A stretch of 64,000 nt of DNA from Prochlorococcus marinus CUG1433 (lineage in GTDB: Bacteria > Cyanobacteriota > Cyanobacteriia > PCC-6307 > Cyanobiaceae): NCBI GenBank assembly GCA_017644425.1, contig JAEPLN010000001.1, positions 124,001-188,000 of the forward strand, read 5' to 3'. The translations under genes were made by a program, and so were the position numbers. The notes under the pieces are model-generated. The model ran no database searches. It saw nothing but the letters and a program-made list of their open reading frames with translations, and had not been told where the DNA came from. Numbering within the stretch: the stretch's first letter is position 1; every line of letters starts with the position of its first letter. This document shows positions 1 through 8,418 of this stretch, one piece after another.

Positions 1-1
1 A

Positions 2-262
2 AATGATTGGAGATTTAATGAATGTACTATAATCACAAATTTAGAACCTTGTACTATGTGTTCATCTGCTCTTATTCAAGCGCGGATGGGTAAAGTTATT
101 TTTGGGGCTTACGATAAGAAAAGAGGTGGATTGGGTGGCTCAATTGACCTTTCAAAACATGAAAGTGCTCATCACAAAATGGAAATAATTGGAGGTATCC
201 TAGAAGAAGAATGTAGTCAAATTTTACAGATTTGGTTCAAAAAGCTGAGGACTCAAAAATAG
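2..262 (+). CDS. tadA: tRNA-specific adenosine deaminase, C-terminal part
   Basis: The open frame enters from the left edge (frame beginning at base 2) and ends at 262, so only the C-terminal ~86 residues are present. It contains the PCTMC motif (PCxxC, residues 16-20 of the visible part), which supplies two zinc-ligand cysteines of the cytidine/deoxycytidylate deaminase fold, followed by GKVIFGAYDKKRGG, typical of TadA, which converts A34 to inosine in tRNA-Arg(ACG). The HAE active-site motif must lie upstream of the window. It converges on the aminotransferase gene and overlaps its 3' end by 26 bp. Confidence 0.85.
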   Translation, partial: NDWRFNECTIITNLEPCTMCSSALIQARMGKVIFGAYDKKRGGLGGSIDLSKHESAHHKMEIIGGILEEECSQILQIWFKKLRTQK

Positions 263-1421
263 AAAATTTCTTTAACTCTGTATCAAATAGGTTTAATAAT
301 CTATCAACATTCTCCTCACATGAATTAAAACCCATTAGCCCTACACGCCACACCTTACCGGATAATTCTCCAAGTCCATTTCCTATTTCAATTCCAAAGT
401 TTCTTAAGAGATGATTTCTAAAACCATCCCCATCAACTGCTGGAGGTATTTTAACTGTTGTTAAAGTTGGCAATCTATAATCCTCTGATACATGTAATTC
501 CATGCCAAGACTTTCTAAGCCATTCCAAAGTTTCTTTGCATTAGTATTGTGTCTATTCCAAACATTTTCTAAACCCTCATTAGCAATTAATCTTAAACCT
601 TCACGAATAGCAAAATTCATATTTACTGGGGCAGTATGATGGTAAACACGATCAGAACCCCAATACTTATTTAATAGAGATAAATCTAAATACCAGTTAG
701 GTACTTTTGTTTTTCTTGAACTTAGTTTTTCTTCAGCTCTTTTATTCATTGTAAAAGGGCTTAATCCTGGTGGACAACTTAATCCCTTTTGACTACAGCT
801 GTATGCTAAATCAATTTTTCATTCGTCAATCAATAATTCTAATGCGCCAAGTGAAGTAACTGCATCAACTAAAAACAAGCAATTATTTTTTCTACATATA
901 TCCCCAATACCATCAAGAGGTTGTAAGACACCACTTGATGTTTCAGCATGGACGATAGCAAAAATAGCTGGTTTTTTAGTCTCTATTTCATACTTAATCT
1001 CCTCATAAGTAAAAGCCTCACCCCATGATTTTTCAATAACGGAAACTTGAGCTTTATATCTTGTTGCCATATCAACTAATCTATCTCCAAAATATCCTTT
1101 TTTAGCAATAAGAATTTTTTCGCCTTCTTCAATAAAATTAGCTATTGAAGCTTCCATCGCTGCACTGCCAGTGCCACTCATTGGGAGTGTAAGACGATTA
1201 TTGCACTGCCAGGTATACCTTAAAAGTTGCTGTACGTCAGACATCAATGAGATATATGCTTCATCTAAATGACCAATAGGATTCAAAGAAAGAGCGCTTA
1301 ATACTTCTGGATGTGCATTTGAAGGTCCAGGTCCTAATAAAAGTCTAGAAGGAACATAAGTCTTTGAAAAATGAGATAAATTCTCTTCATTTAAAGCCGA
1401 AATAAGTTTTGCTTCTGTCAA
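237..1421 (-). pseudogene. Serine-pyruvate / alanine-glyoxylate aminotransferase interrupted by in-frame TGA
   Basis: Class V PLP-dependent aminotransferase, which in photorespiration would convert glyoxylate to glycine using serine or alanine. Two collinear open stretches in the same frame (819-1421, codons 1-200, and 237-818) together give a normal length of 394 codons. They are separated only by one TGA at 819-821 (codon 201), where the context LLIDE-stop-KIDLAYSCSQKG suggests an ancestral TGG Trp. PLP Asp is in VDAVTS (~D186), but the Schiff-base Lys (SQKG, ~codon 212) lies after the stop, so the 200-aa product would be inactive. Internal ATG at 747-749 could start a 170-aa C-terminal fragment. 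No frameshift is present. It could be a true nonsense mutation, a base-call error or a read-through site; I cannot tell which from one sequence. Confidence 0.85.
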
Positions 1422-1453
1422 AGCATTAGATCCAATTACTTTTAAATTAGACT

Positions 1454-1476
1454 AATATCGCCTCATAAGCGATATT
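1454..1476. other. Inverted repeat upstream of glnA and the aminotransferase gene
   Basis: Perfect 8-bp arms AATATCGC (1454-1461) and GCGATATT (1469-1476) around a 7-nt loop, 33 bp upstream of the minus-strand aminotransferase start. There is no clear T-run after either arm, so it is not a convincing terminator. A second inverted repeat, GACTTGA/TCAAGTC, lies at 1532-1538 and 1556-1562, just upstream of the NtcA-like site. Function unknown. Confidence 0.4.
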
Positions 1477-1571
1477 TATTTAAAGAAATTCATTCAATTT
1501 AAATATTTAGGTAAACAATTATTAAACTTATGACTTGAAATACTAAAAGAAGACATCAAGTCTTAAGAAAA

Positions 1572-1613
1572 GTTACCGTTGATACATAACAAGAATCATC
1601 AAGTTATTAATTT
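1572..1613 (+). promoter_or_regulatory. Candidate NtcA-activated promoter of glnA
   Basis: GTTACCGTTGATAC at 1572-1585 fits the NtcA pattern GTA-N8-TAC with one change (GTT). Exactly 22 nt downstream is TAATTT (1608-1613), matching the TAN3T -10 element, the canonical class II NtcA layout; the start site would be near 1620. The urtA promoter in this window has the same spacing and a very similar 19-mer. Known biology: NtcA activates glnA in cyanobacteria under nitrogen limitation. Confidence 0.7.
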
Positions 1614-1634
1614 CATATAAGGTATTACAAAATT

Positions 1635-3056
1635 ATGTCTAAATCTCCTCAAGATGTTTTAAGTCAAATTAAAGACGAAGGAATTGAACTCATCGATTTA
1701 AAATTTACTGATATTCATGGAAAATGGCAGCATTTAACTCTTACATCAGACATGATAGAGGAGGATTCTTTTACAGAAGGCTTGGCATTTGATGGTTCAT
1801 CAATAAGAGGTTGGAAAGCAATTAATGCCTCGGATATGTCAATGGTGCCCGACGCAAGTACAGCATGGATAGATCCTTTTTATAAACACAAAACTCTAAG
1901 TATGATTTGCTCTATTAAAGAGCCAAGAAGCGGAGAGCCTTATGATAGGTGTCCAAGATCTTTAGCTCAAAAGGCATTAAAATATCTAGACTCCACAGGT
2001 ATTGCAGATACTGCATTCTTTGGACCAGAACCAGAATTCTTTTTATTCGATGATGTTAGATATGACTCTAAAGAAGGAGGTTGTTTTTATAGTGTAGATA
2101 CTATTGAAGCGCCATGGAATACTGGGAGAATTGAAGAAGGGGGAAACTTAGGATACAAAATACAATATAAAGAAGGATATTTTCCAGTAGCTCCAAATGA
2201 TACTGCGCAAGATATCAGATCAGAGATGCTTCTTCTTATGGGTGAATTAGGTATCCCTACCGAAAAACATCACCATGAAGTTGCTGGTGCCGGTCAACAC
2301 GAACTTGGAATGAAATTTGATTCGTTAATAAATGCTGCTGATAACGTTATGACTTATAAATACGTTGTCAGAAATGTTGCAAAAAAATATGGTAAAACAG
2401 CAACATTTATGCCCAAGCCTGTTTTTAACGACAACGGAACAGGAATGCATGTTCATCAAAGTTTATGGAAGAGTGGACAGCCACTTTTCTTTGGTGAAGG
2501 TTCATATGCAAATTTATCTCAAACAGCAAGATGGTACATCGGAGGCATACTTAAACATGCACCTTCATTCCTAGCATTTACTAACCCAACTACAAATAGT
2601 TATAAACGATTGGTTCCAGGATTCGAAGCACCTGTGAATCTAGTTTATTCTGAGGGTAATAGATCAGCCGCGGTAAGAATACCTTTAACAGGTCCAAGCC
2701 CTAAAGCTAAAAGATTAGAATTTAGATCAGGTGACGCACTTGCAAATCCTTACTTAGCATTCTCTGTAATGATGCTTGCTGGTATTGATGGAATTAAAAA
2801 TCAAATTGATCCTGGTGATGGAGTAGATGTAGATTTGTTTGAACTTCCAGCTGATGAACTTGCAAAAATCGATACAGTACCTTCATCTCTAAATGACTCA
2901 CTTAATGCGCTAAAAGCAGATAAGGATTATTTATTAGCTGGAGGAGTATTTACTGAAGATTTTATTGATAACTTTATCGATATAAAATACGAAGAGGTAC
3001 AACAACTAAGACAAAGACCTCATCCCCATGAATTCTTCATGTACTACGATGCATAA
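1635..3056 (+). CDS. glnA: Glutamine synthetase type I
   Basis: Forms glutamine from glutamate, ammonium and ATP in the cytosol, the entry step of GS-GOGAT nitrogen assimilation. The 473-aa length is standard for type I GS. Visible signatures are FDGSSIRGW (~52-60, N-terminal beta-grasp region), the GPEPEFF metal-site segment (~129-135), [10 protein letters not shown] (~214-223), the ATP-binding [16 protein letters not shown] segment (~262-277) and NRSAAVRIP. At the position of the enterobacterial adenylylation Tyr (NLYDLP) this protein has DLFELP with Phe ~402, so adenylylation there is impossible; cyanobacterial GS is instead controlled by small inactivating factors and transcription. It stands alone between an NtcA-type promoter and a strong terminator. 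Confidence 0.98.
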   Translation: MSKSPQDVLSQIKDEGIELIDLKFTDIHGKWQHLTLTSDMIEEDSFTEGLAFDGSSIRGWKAINASDMSMVPDASTAWIDPFYKHKTLSMICSIKEPRSGEPYDRCPRSLAQKALKYLDSTGIADTAFFGPEPEFFLFDDVRYDSKEGGCFYSVDTIEAPWNTGRIEEGGNLGYKIQYKEGYFPVAPNDTAQDIRSEMLLLMGELGIPTEKHHHEVAGAGQHELGMKFDSLINAADNVMTYKYVVRNVAKKYGKTATFMPKPVFNDNGTGMHVHQSLWKSGQPLFFGEGSYANLSQTARWYIGGILKHAPSFLAFTNPTTNSYKRLVPGFEAPVNLVYSEGNRSAAVRIPLTGPSPKAKRLEFRSGDALANPYLAFSVMMLAGIDGIKNQIDPGDGVDVDLFELPADELAKIDTVPSSLNDSLNALKADKDYLLAGGVFTEDFIDNFIDIKYEEVQQLRQRPHPHEFFMYYDA

Positions 3057-3081
3057 TTTAAAGAACTAATTAGTTTAAATT

Positions 3082-3131
3082 AATCAATTTGAGAAATATC
3101 ACAAAAATATTCTCAAATTGATTTTTTTTTT
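3082..3131 (+). terminator. Rho-independent terminator of glnA
   Basis: Perfect 14-bp inverted repeat, AATCAATTTGAGAA (3082-3095) and TTCTCAAATTGATT (3110-3123), with a 14-nt loop, running into a T-tract at 3121-3131. It begins 25 bp after the glnA stop and isolates glnA from the downstream methyltransferase gene. Confidence 0.85.
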
Positions 3132-3159
3132 GTTGGAATATATATATATAAAATCAAAA

Positions 3160-4215
3160 ATGGCTAGAGAATCTATTTCAAAAATTGCATATAAAACTCT
3201 ACAACAAAGTAAAAGCATTGCAGGTTTCGCTCACAAGCAGATCAGTTCAAGATTAATGAATTTTATTCTTCCCGATTCAAATCTTGAAAATTTTGATATA
3301 GATCGGGATCTTCTAATGAAAATCCAAAATTCTATGGATATCTTAAGAGAAGAAGATTGGAATGATGCAGAAAAAAATATGTATCCAAAAAAATTATTGT
3401 TTGACGAACCATGGCTTAGATATCTAACTCAATATCCTAAAATTTGGCTCGATATGCCCAATACATGGGATAGACGCAGAAAACAAAACTTTGATGATCT
3501 TCCAAAATCAATTGATAAAGATAATTATCCTCAATATTACTTGAGAAATTTTCATCATCAAACAGATGGTTATTTGTCTGATTTTTCAGCTAGCATTTAT
3601 GACCTACAAGTAGAGATACTTTTCAATGGAAGTGCCGACTCAATGAGGAGAAGAATAATTAAGCCAATAAAAGAAGGACTTGAAATTTTTAGCGATAGAA
3701 AAAAAAGTTCTATAAAAATACTTGATGTGGCTACAGGATCAGGAAGAACATTAAAACAATTAAGAGCTGCATTTCCTAAAGAAGAAATTACAGGAATTGA
3801 TTTATCTGATTCATACTTAAAAGAAGCAAGTAGATATATTTCAGATTTAGATGGAGATTTAATTCAGTTAATAAAAGGTAATGCTGAGGAATTACCTTTT
3901 GAAAATGATAGTTTTCAATGTATTTCTTGTGTTTACTTATTTCATGAATTACCTAGAACAATTAGGGCTAAAGTATTAAATGAATTTTTTAGAGTTCTTG
4001 AACCTGGGGGAATACTAGTTTTAGCTGATTCAATTCAAATAAGTGATTCACCTGACTTTACATCCGTTATGGAAAGCTTCTATAAATCTTTTCATGAGCC
4101 TTTTTATTGTGATTATATAAAAGAGGATCTAGATCATAAAATAAGTGATGTAGGGTTTAAAGATGTAAAATCAAATTCCTTTTTTATGACTAAAGTATGG
4201 TCTGCTATAAAGTAA
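3160..4215 (+). CDS. SAM-dependent methyltransferase (UbiE/Methyltransf_11 type)
   Basis: 351-aa protein with a long, family-unassigned N-terminal region (~1-180) and a class I methyltransferase domain after it. Motif I is ILDVATGSGRT (~187-197), followed by an acidic end to strand 2 (TGIDLS) and a motif near LPFENDSFQ. The frame is open from 3118, but the ATG at 3160 (MARESISK) is preferred because the upstream residues are encoded by the glnA terminator T-tract. Substrate unknown; in cyanobacteria this family includes quinone, chlorophyll and sterol-like methyltransferases, and nothing here identifies which. Monocistronic or with the next small gene, 12 bp downstream. Confidence 0.8.
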   Translation: MARESISKIAYKTLQQSKSIAGFAHKQISSRLMNFILPDSNLENFDIDRDLLMKIQNSMDILREEDWNDAEKNMYPKKLLFDEPWLRYLTQYPKIWLDMPNTWDRRRKQNFDDLPKSIDKDNYPQYYLRNFHHQTDGYLSDFSASIYDLQVEILFNGSADSMRRRIIKPIKEGLEIFSDRKKSSIKILDVATGSGRTLKQLRAAFPKEEITGIDLSDSYLKEASRYISDLDGDLIQLIKGNAEELPFENDSFQCISCVYLFHELPRTIRAKVLNEFFRVLEPGGILVLADSIQISDSPDFTSVMESFYKSFHEPFYCDYIKEDLDHKISDVGFKDVKSNSFFMTKVWSAIK

Positions 4216-4227
4216 ATAAAAACTCTT

Positions 4228-4491
4228 ATGACCTTTTGGGATAAAGATACTATTCAACTTGTTCAAAGTCTTAATGACAAATTAAGAATTGATCATTCTA
4301 AATGGCATAAAGATAAAGGAAACAAATATAAACGATCTGCAGAACTGATTTCGGCTGGATTATGCCACTTAATTGTTTCTTGTAATGAGAAGGAAACTAT
4401 TGAGTATATAGAAGAAAGTATTAAATGGTTAAAAGATATTAACGTAGATAAACCTTGTCCTAGTAAAAATCACCTTTTTAAAGCCAACTGA
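4228..4491 (+). CDS. Conserved small cyanobacterial protein (DUF6439-like)
   Basis: 87-aa soluble protein, probably all helical, with no signal peptide. It resembles a short cyanobacterial family of unknown function (DUF6439, from memory). It begins 12 bp after the methyltransferase stop, suggesting co-transcription, and its 3' end overlaps the convergent RsbW-like gene by 22 bp. Function not known. Confidence 0.65.
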   Translation: MTFWDKDTIQLVQSLNDKLRIDHSKWHKDKGNKYKRSAELISAGLCHLIVSCNEKETIEYIEESIKWLKDINVDKPCPSKNHLFKAN

Positions 4492-4904
4492 AGCCTATTA
4501 CCTTTACTACTCCATCTAATGTCATCAAAACATTGATTAATGATATATAGGCCACGGCCATTTACACTACTTATTTTTTTTGGTAATTTGTAGTCTCTTT
4601 TTTTTATTTCTAAACCATTACCTTGATCTTGAATTTGCCAAACACACCAATTAGGAGTAATTATTCTTCTTACTCTAATATTTTTATTAGGATCTAATTT
4701 ATTTCCATGTTTAACTGCGTTAACTAAAGCTTCATGTAAACCAAGTTTTATAAGATAGCTTGATTGAGAATTTTTGATAGGTTCTAATAATTGATCGACA
4801 AATTCATTTAACTGTAATGATGATTCGAATTCGTAGTTTGACCAATTAATCTTTGGTCTTTTAAAAAATTTTTTTAAAATATTTTTGCCCCGAATTAAGG
4901 ACAT
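4470..4904 (-). CDS. RsbW-like anti-sigma factor / serine kinase (HATPase_c_2)
   Basis: 144-aa GHKL ATPase of the anti-sigma type. The N box is LHEALVNAVKHGN (~55-67), G1 is QDQGNGL (~92-98) and G2 is NGRGLYII (~115-122). In Bacillus-type partner switching such proteins bind a sigma factor and phosphorylate a STAS-domain antagonist. A lone STAS protein is encoded at 28870-29238 in this window and is a candidate partner. No sigma factor or PP2C phosphatase is adjacent. Separate transcription unit on the minus strand, 48 bp after the GUN4-family gene's stop end. Confidence 0.8.
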   Translation of the reverse strand: MSLIRGKNILKKFFKRPKINWSNYEFESSLQLNEFVDQLLEPIKNSQSSYLIKLGLHEALVNAVKHGNKLDPNKNIRVRRIITPNWCVWQIQDQGNGLEIKKRDYKLPKKISSVNGRGLYIINQCFDDIRWSSKGNRLQLALKR

Positions 4905-4952
4905 AATAATATTTTGGTACTTTCTTAATATTAACTTATTAAATACCTCAAT

Positions 4953-5672
4953 TTAAAGAATATTTTTATGTCTCTCTGAAATAGCAGGATGTCGTAGTAT
5001 AGAGTCCATAAGTCTTACTCCTCTTAGTTGATTTATTAAAGGCATATGTCCATCAGGAGCATCCAATGACCAAAGAAAAGATCCTGGATATCTAGTCCAT
5101 AAACCCTCTTTTTTCCAACCTATTTTCGGCCACAATAATTCATATTTTTTCCCTACTGATTTTAATATCTTTGCCTGAATTGAGAATCCAAATCTACCAG
5201 TAGAATAAATAGTCCATAATCTATCGATTGTTTGTAGATCTTTACCTGACATGTTCTTAACTTCACTATAGAAAACATATCCACGTTTCTCAGCTAATTT
5301 ACCAGCTAATTTCCTTAAGTAGGAACTTGTTAATCTATCTGCCTCCTCAAATTTTTGCTCAACCAACATCAATTGCAAATCCTTATAATTAATTTCAATA
5401 TCTGAATATGTACTGAACCAATTATTGAATTTAGAGTTTTCAAAGAATTCAGGTTTAAATTTTTTTAAAACTTGCAATATCCAACCAGCAGCCCAGTCAT
5501 CGCCTTCATCATCAAAGATATCAAAAAGTGAAGGCCCAAGTTTAAAAATATTTTCTACTTCAGATTCGATTTGAGATAATAAATTTATTCTTTTTCTTTG
5601 ATTAGAATCTACAAATTTTTTGATCAGGTCTAATGTAGCATTACTATAGTTATCTTGTTCTTTGTTAATCAT
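4953..5672 (-). CDS. gun4: GUN4-domain tetrapyrrole-binding protein
   Basis: 239-aa protein. A helical N-terminal region (~1-85) precedes the GUN4 fold (~88-235), recognisable by DLQLMLVEQKFEEADRLT, the IDRLWTIYSTGRFGFS segment and PGSFLWSLDAPDGHMP. GUN4 binds protoporphyrin IX and Mg-protoporphyrin and stimulates magnesium chelatase, the first step committed to chlorophyll. This matches a photosynthetic host. Divergent from mnmH with 33 bp between starts. Confidence 0.9.
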   Translation of the reverse strand: MINKEQDNYSNATLDLIKKFVDSNQRKRINLLSQIESEVENIFKLGPSLFDIFDDEGDDWAAGWILQVLKKFKPEFFENSKFNNWFSTYSDIEINYKDLQLMLVEQKFEEADRLTSSYLRKLAGKLAEKRGYVFYSEVKNMSGKDLQTIDRLWTIYSTGRFGFSIQAKILKSVGKKYELLWPKIGWKKEGLWTRYPGSFLWSLDAPDGHMPLINQLRGVRLMDSILRHPAISERHKNIL

Positions 5673-5705
5673 TTTAAAAAATCAATCAAAAAATAAAAAC
5701 TATCC

Positions 5706-6749
5706 ATGTATTTCAAAAGAGAAGAACTAGAGAAATTTAGAAGTTTTAAAGGACCACTTATAGATGTTAGGAGTCCAGGTGAATATTATAAAGGACACTT
5801 GCCTAATTCTATTAACATTCCACTATTTGATAATGATGAGAGATCAATAATTGGCACGATTTATAAAAAAGAAGGAAGAAAAAAAGCTGTGATAGAAGGA
5901 TTAAAATTTCTTGAAAAAAAAATAGAATTACTTCTTGATAATTTTTTCATGAGTATTGACTCTTATAAAACTATTACTAAAAAAAATAATAATGCTTTAT
6001 ATATCAGAATATATTGCTCAAGAGGAGGTATGAGGTCACAAAGTATTGCTTGGTTACTAGAAAAATTTAAATTAAATGTCGTTACATTAAATGGGGGATA
6101 CAAAATATATAGGAGATGGGTATTAGATAGTTTTTTGAAAAAGTTGAACATTGTAGTTATTGGCGGAAAAACAGGGACAGGGAAGACAAGATTATTATCA
6201 TTACTTGAAAAAAATAATTATCAAACTATTGATCTTGAAGGATTAGCTTGTCATAGAGGAAGTACATTTGGAGCTTTAGGAATGAAAGAGCAACCTTCAA
6301 ATGAACAATTTGAAAATATGATTTCAGAGAAATTAAATTCTTTTAGATGTTCAAATTATATTTTTGTAGAAGCTGAAAGTGCAAATATAGGTAAATGCAA
6401 AATCCCACATGAATTCTTCAATCAGATGAAAAATTCTAGGAGAATTGAAATTTTAAGAAGCGAATCTAACAGGTTAGATGAGTTGATAGATACTTATAGT
6501 GTTTATAAGAAAGATGAACTACAAGAATCTGTATTAAGGATTAAAAAAAGATTAGGACCGCAAAGAACAAAAATAGCTCTTGAATCAATTCAAAGTGAGA
6601 AATGGGAATTAGTTTGCAGATCAGTTCTAGATTATTACGATAAGTGTTATGAATATGAGAAGGTTGGCAAAACAAATGTAAAGATATTAGATTTGACCGA
6701 CAAAAAATATGATGAAAGTATCTTAGAGTTAATTAATAATGTTTTATGA
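5706..6749 (+). CDS. mnmH: tRNA 2-selenouridine synthase (MnmH/SelU)
   Basis: 347-aa protein with an N-terminal rhodanese domain (~10-140; DVRSPGEYYKGHLPNS, active-site Cys ~104 in YCSRGGMRSQS) and a C-terminal P-loop domain (GGKTGTGKT, ~153-161). MnmH replaces sulfur by selenium, or makes geranyl derivatives, at the 2-thiouridine wobble position of some tRNAs. The GLACHRGSTFG segment (~176-188) is typical of the family. No selD is seen in the window, so the active reaction in this organism is not certain. Divergent from the GUN4 gene. Confidence 0.9.
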   Translation: MYFKREELEKFRSFKGPLIDVRSPGEYYKGHLPNSINIPLFDNDERSIIGTIYKKEGRKKAVIEGLKFLEKKIELLLDNFFMSIDSYKTITKKNNNALYIRIYCSRGGMRSQSIAWLLEKFKLNVVTLNGGYKIYRRWVLDSFLKKLNIVVIGGKTGTGKTRLLSLLEKNNYQTIDLEGLACHRGSTFGALGMKEQPSNEQFENMISEKLNSFRCSNYIFVEAESANIGKCKIPHEFFNQMKNSRRIEILRSESNRLDELIDTYSVYKKDELQESVLRIKKRLGPQRTKIALESIQSEKWELVCRSVLDYYDKCYEYEKVGKTNVKILDLTDKKYDESILELINNVL

Positions 6750-6809
6750 AAAAATTACAAACGAATGTGAAAAATATTTCCTAAGATAGGAAATTATTAA
6801 TCGAATATT

Positions 6810-7163
6810 ATGACTGCAAATAAGACAGCAAAAATACAATTTTATGAAGGAACTGATGAACCAATAGTCCCTGAAATAAGACTAACTAGGAGTAAGGACG
6901 GCACCACCGGCCAAGCTTTATTTTTGTTCGAAAAACCTCAGGCATTATCTTCAATTACAGATGGGGAAATCACAGGTATGCGTATGATTGACTCTGAAGG
7001 TCAAATACTAACTAGGGAAGTTAAAGTAAAGTTTGTTGACGGAGAACCAATATTTTTAGAAGCAGTATACATTTGGAAGAACACATCTGACTTTGATAGA
7101 TTTATGAGATTTGCAAATAGTTATGCCAAATCAAATGGATTAGGATATTCTGAAAAGAGGTAA
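6810..7163 (+). CDS. psb28: Photosystem II assembly protein Psb28
   Basis: 117-aa soluble protein matching Psb28 over its whole length: [10 protein letters not shown] near the N-terminus, [17 protein letters not shown] (~27-43), [10 protein letters not shown], and [17 protein letters not shown] near the C-terminus. Psb28 binds the CP47 side of PSII assembly intermediates on the stromal face and aids biogenesis and repair; it is absent from mature PSII. The next gene starts 13 bp downstream. Confidence 0.97.
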   Translation: MTANKTAKIQFYEGTDEPIVPEIRLTRSKDGTTGQALFLFEKPQALSSITDGEITGMRMIDSEGQILTREVKVKFVDGEPIFLEAVYIWKNTSDFDRFMRFANSYAKSNGLGYSEKR

Positions 7164-7176
7164 AAAATTTTGAAAA

Positions 7177-8220
7177 TTGAGTAGTGCATCATATTTCAAG
7201 TTAGTAGTAATTTTAATCACTTCGTTAGTATTATGGACTCTAAGAGATTTTCTCCTCTTAATAATTTGTTCCTTAGTGATATCAAATATTGTATGTAATT
7301 TATGTAATCAAATACAGAAGGGGTTGAAAATTCCCCGAACGCTTTCATTGTTTCTTGTCTTAACTTTTATATCAGTAATAGTATTTACTATTTTTATTCT
7401 TGTATTGCCTCCATTTATAAAAGAATTCAATGAAATATTAGTTGATATTCCAAATGGTTTATCAAAAATAAATATTTTGATCAATACAAATCTGAACAAA
7501 TTAAATAATTTATTTTATGGCGAACAATCAGAAAATGTTATAGACATTTTCAGTCTTATAAATAATGTAGTAACCATTCCAGAGGCCTCTACCATTGCAA
7601 AAGCTATTCAAGAAAGTTTTAAAAATTTAATCAACATAGCGGGGAATCTGGGTTCAGGTCTTTTGAAATTAATTTTCGTATTAGCAGTGAGTTTAATGAT
7701 TTCTATTGAACCAAAACAATATAAAGAAAATATACTTCTATTAATTCCAAAAAATTATCGCAACAAATTTAGAAATATTCTGGAAAAATGCAATACCGCA
7801 TTAGCTAATTGGACCTTTTCTGTGGTCATAAGCTCATTATCAGTAGGTCTATTATCATTAATAGTTCTGTCTATATTAGATGTCAAATATGTTGTCTCAA
7901 ATGCTTTAATAGCAATGGTTCTTAATATTATTCCAAATATAGGTCCAGTTATTAGTGGTATATTTCCAATCTCAATTGCACTACTAGATAATTTTTGGAA
8001 ACCACTGGCGGTTTTTGGAGCATATGTAATCATTCAAAATATTGAAAGCTATATAATAATGCCATCTATAATGAAGAAAAAAGCAAACATACTTCCTGGT
8101 CTAACATTAATTTCACAATTTGGATTCACCTTCATTTTTGGTCCTTTAGGCTTAATTCTATCTCTTCCATTAGCTGTAATAATACAGGTTATAATCAAAG
8201 AATCACTTAAAGATATTTAA
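7177..8220 (+). CDS. AI-2E family transporter / PerM-type permease
   Basis: 347-aa integral membrane protein with about eight hydrophobic segments. It has two N-terminal helices, a polar mid-region (~95-140) and a C-terminal cluster including NIIPNIGPVISGIFP, ending FGPLGLILSLPLAVIIQVI, characteristic of the AI-2E_transport/PerM family. Substrates vary (AI-2, Na+/H+), so no specific function is assigned. The start is TTG at 7177, 13 bp after psb28, suggesting co-transcription. Confidence 0.85.
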   Translation: MSSASYFKLVVILITSLVLWTLRDFLLLIICSLVISNIVCNLCNQIQKGLKIPRTLSLFLVLTFISVIVFTIFILVLPPFIKEFNEILVDIPNGLSKINILINTNLNKLNNLFYGEQSENVIDIFSLINNVVTIPEASTIAKAIQESFKNLINIAGNLGSGLLKLIFVLAVSLMISIEPKQYKENILLLIPKNYRNKFRNILEKCNTALANWTFSVVISSLSVGLLSLIVLSILDVKYVVSNALIAMVLNIIPNIGPVISGIFPISIALLDNFWKPLAVFGAYVIIQNIESYIIMPSIMKKKANILPGLTLISQFGFTFIFGPLGLILSLPLAVIIQVIIKESLKDI

Positions 8221-8223
8221 AAA

Positions 8224-8406
8224 CTACTTAATTATTTTTTTATATAAATATGGATATGAAAGAAGAATAAAGAAGGCCAAGGGATGTTTACCAATAGCAA
8301 AATATAATGAGCTAAAAGTAAAATGATCAAATAATATTCTTATCTCAGTAGAAAGATCTATAAAAACTAAAGAAAATAAAATTATCAAATAGTAATTTAA
8401 TTTCAT
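8224..8406 (-). CDS. Small hypothetical membrane protein
   Basis: 60-aa peptide with two hydrophobic stretches (~5-16 and ~43-52), so probably membrane-bound. It starts 12 bp after the secF stop on the same strand, consistent with being the last gene of the pdhB-secD-secF unit, and converges on the AI-2E permease with a 3-bp gap. No family recognised; the position rather than the sequence argues that it is real. Confidence 0.55.
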   Translation of the reverse strand: MKLNYYLIILFSLVFIDLSTEIRILFDHFTFSSLYFAIGKHPLAFFILLSYPYLYKKIIK

Positions 8407-8418
8407 AAAACTAGAAAG

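Noticed and set aside
1454-1562. Glutamine riboswitch or other structured RNA before glnA
   Set aside because: The predicted transcription start (~1620) lies downstream of both inverted repeats, and I do not see the conserved glnA RNA motif.
4228-4904. Overlap of the 87-aa and RsbW-like genes as evidence that one is false
   Set aside because: A 22-bp convergent 3' overlap is normal in compact genomes; both proteins have good composition.
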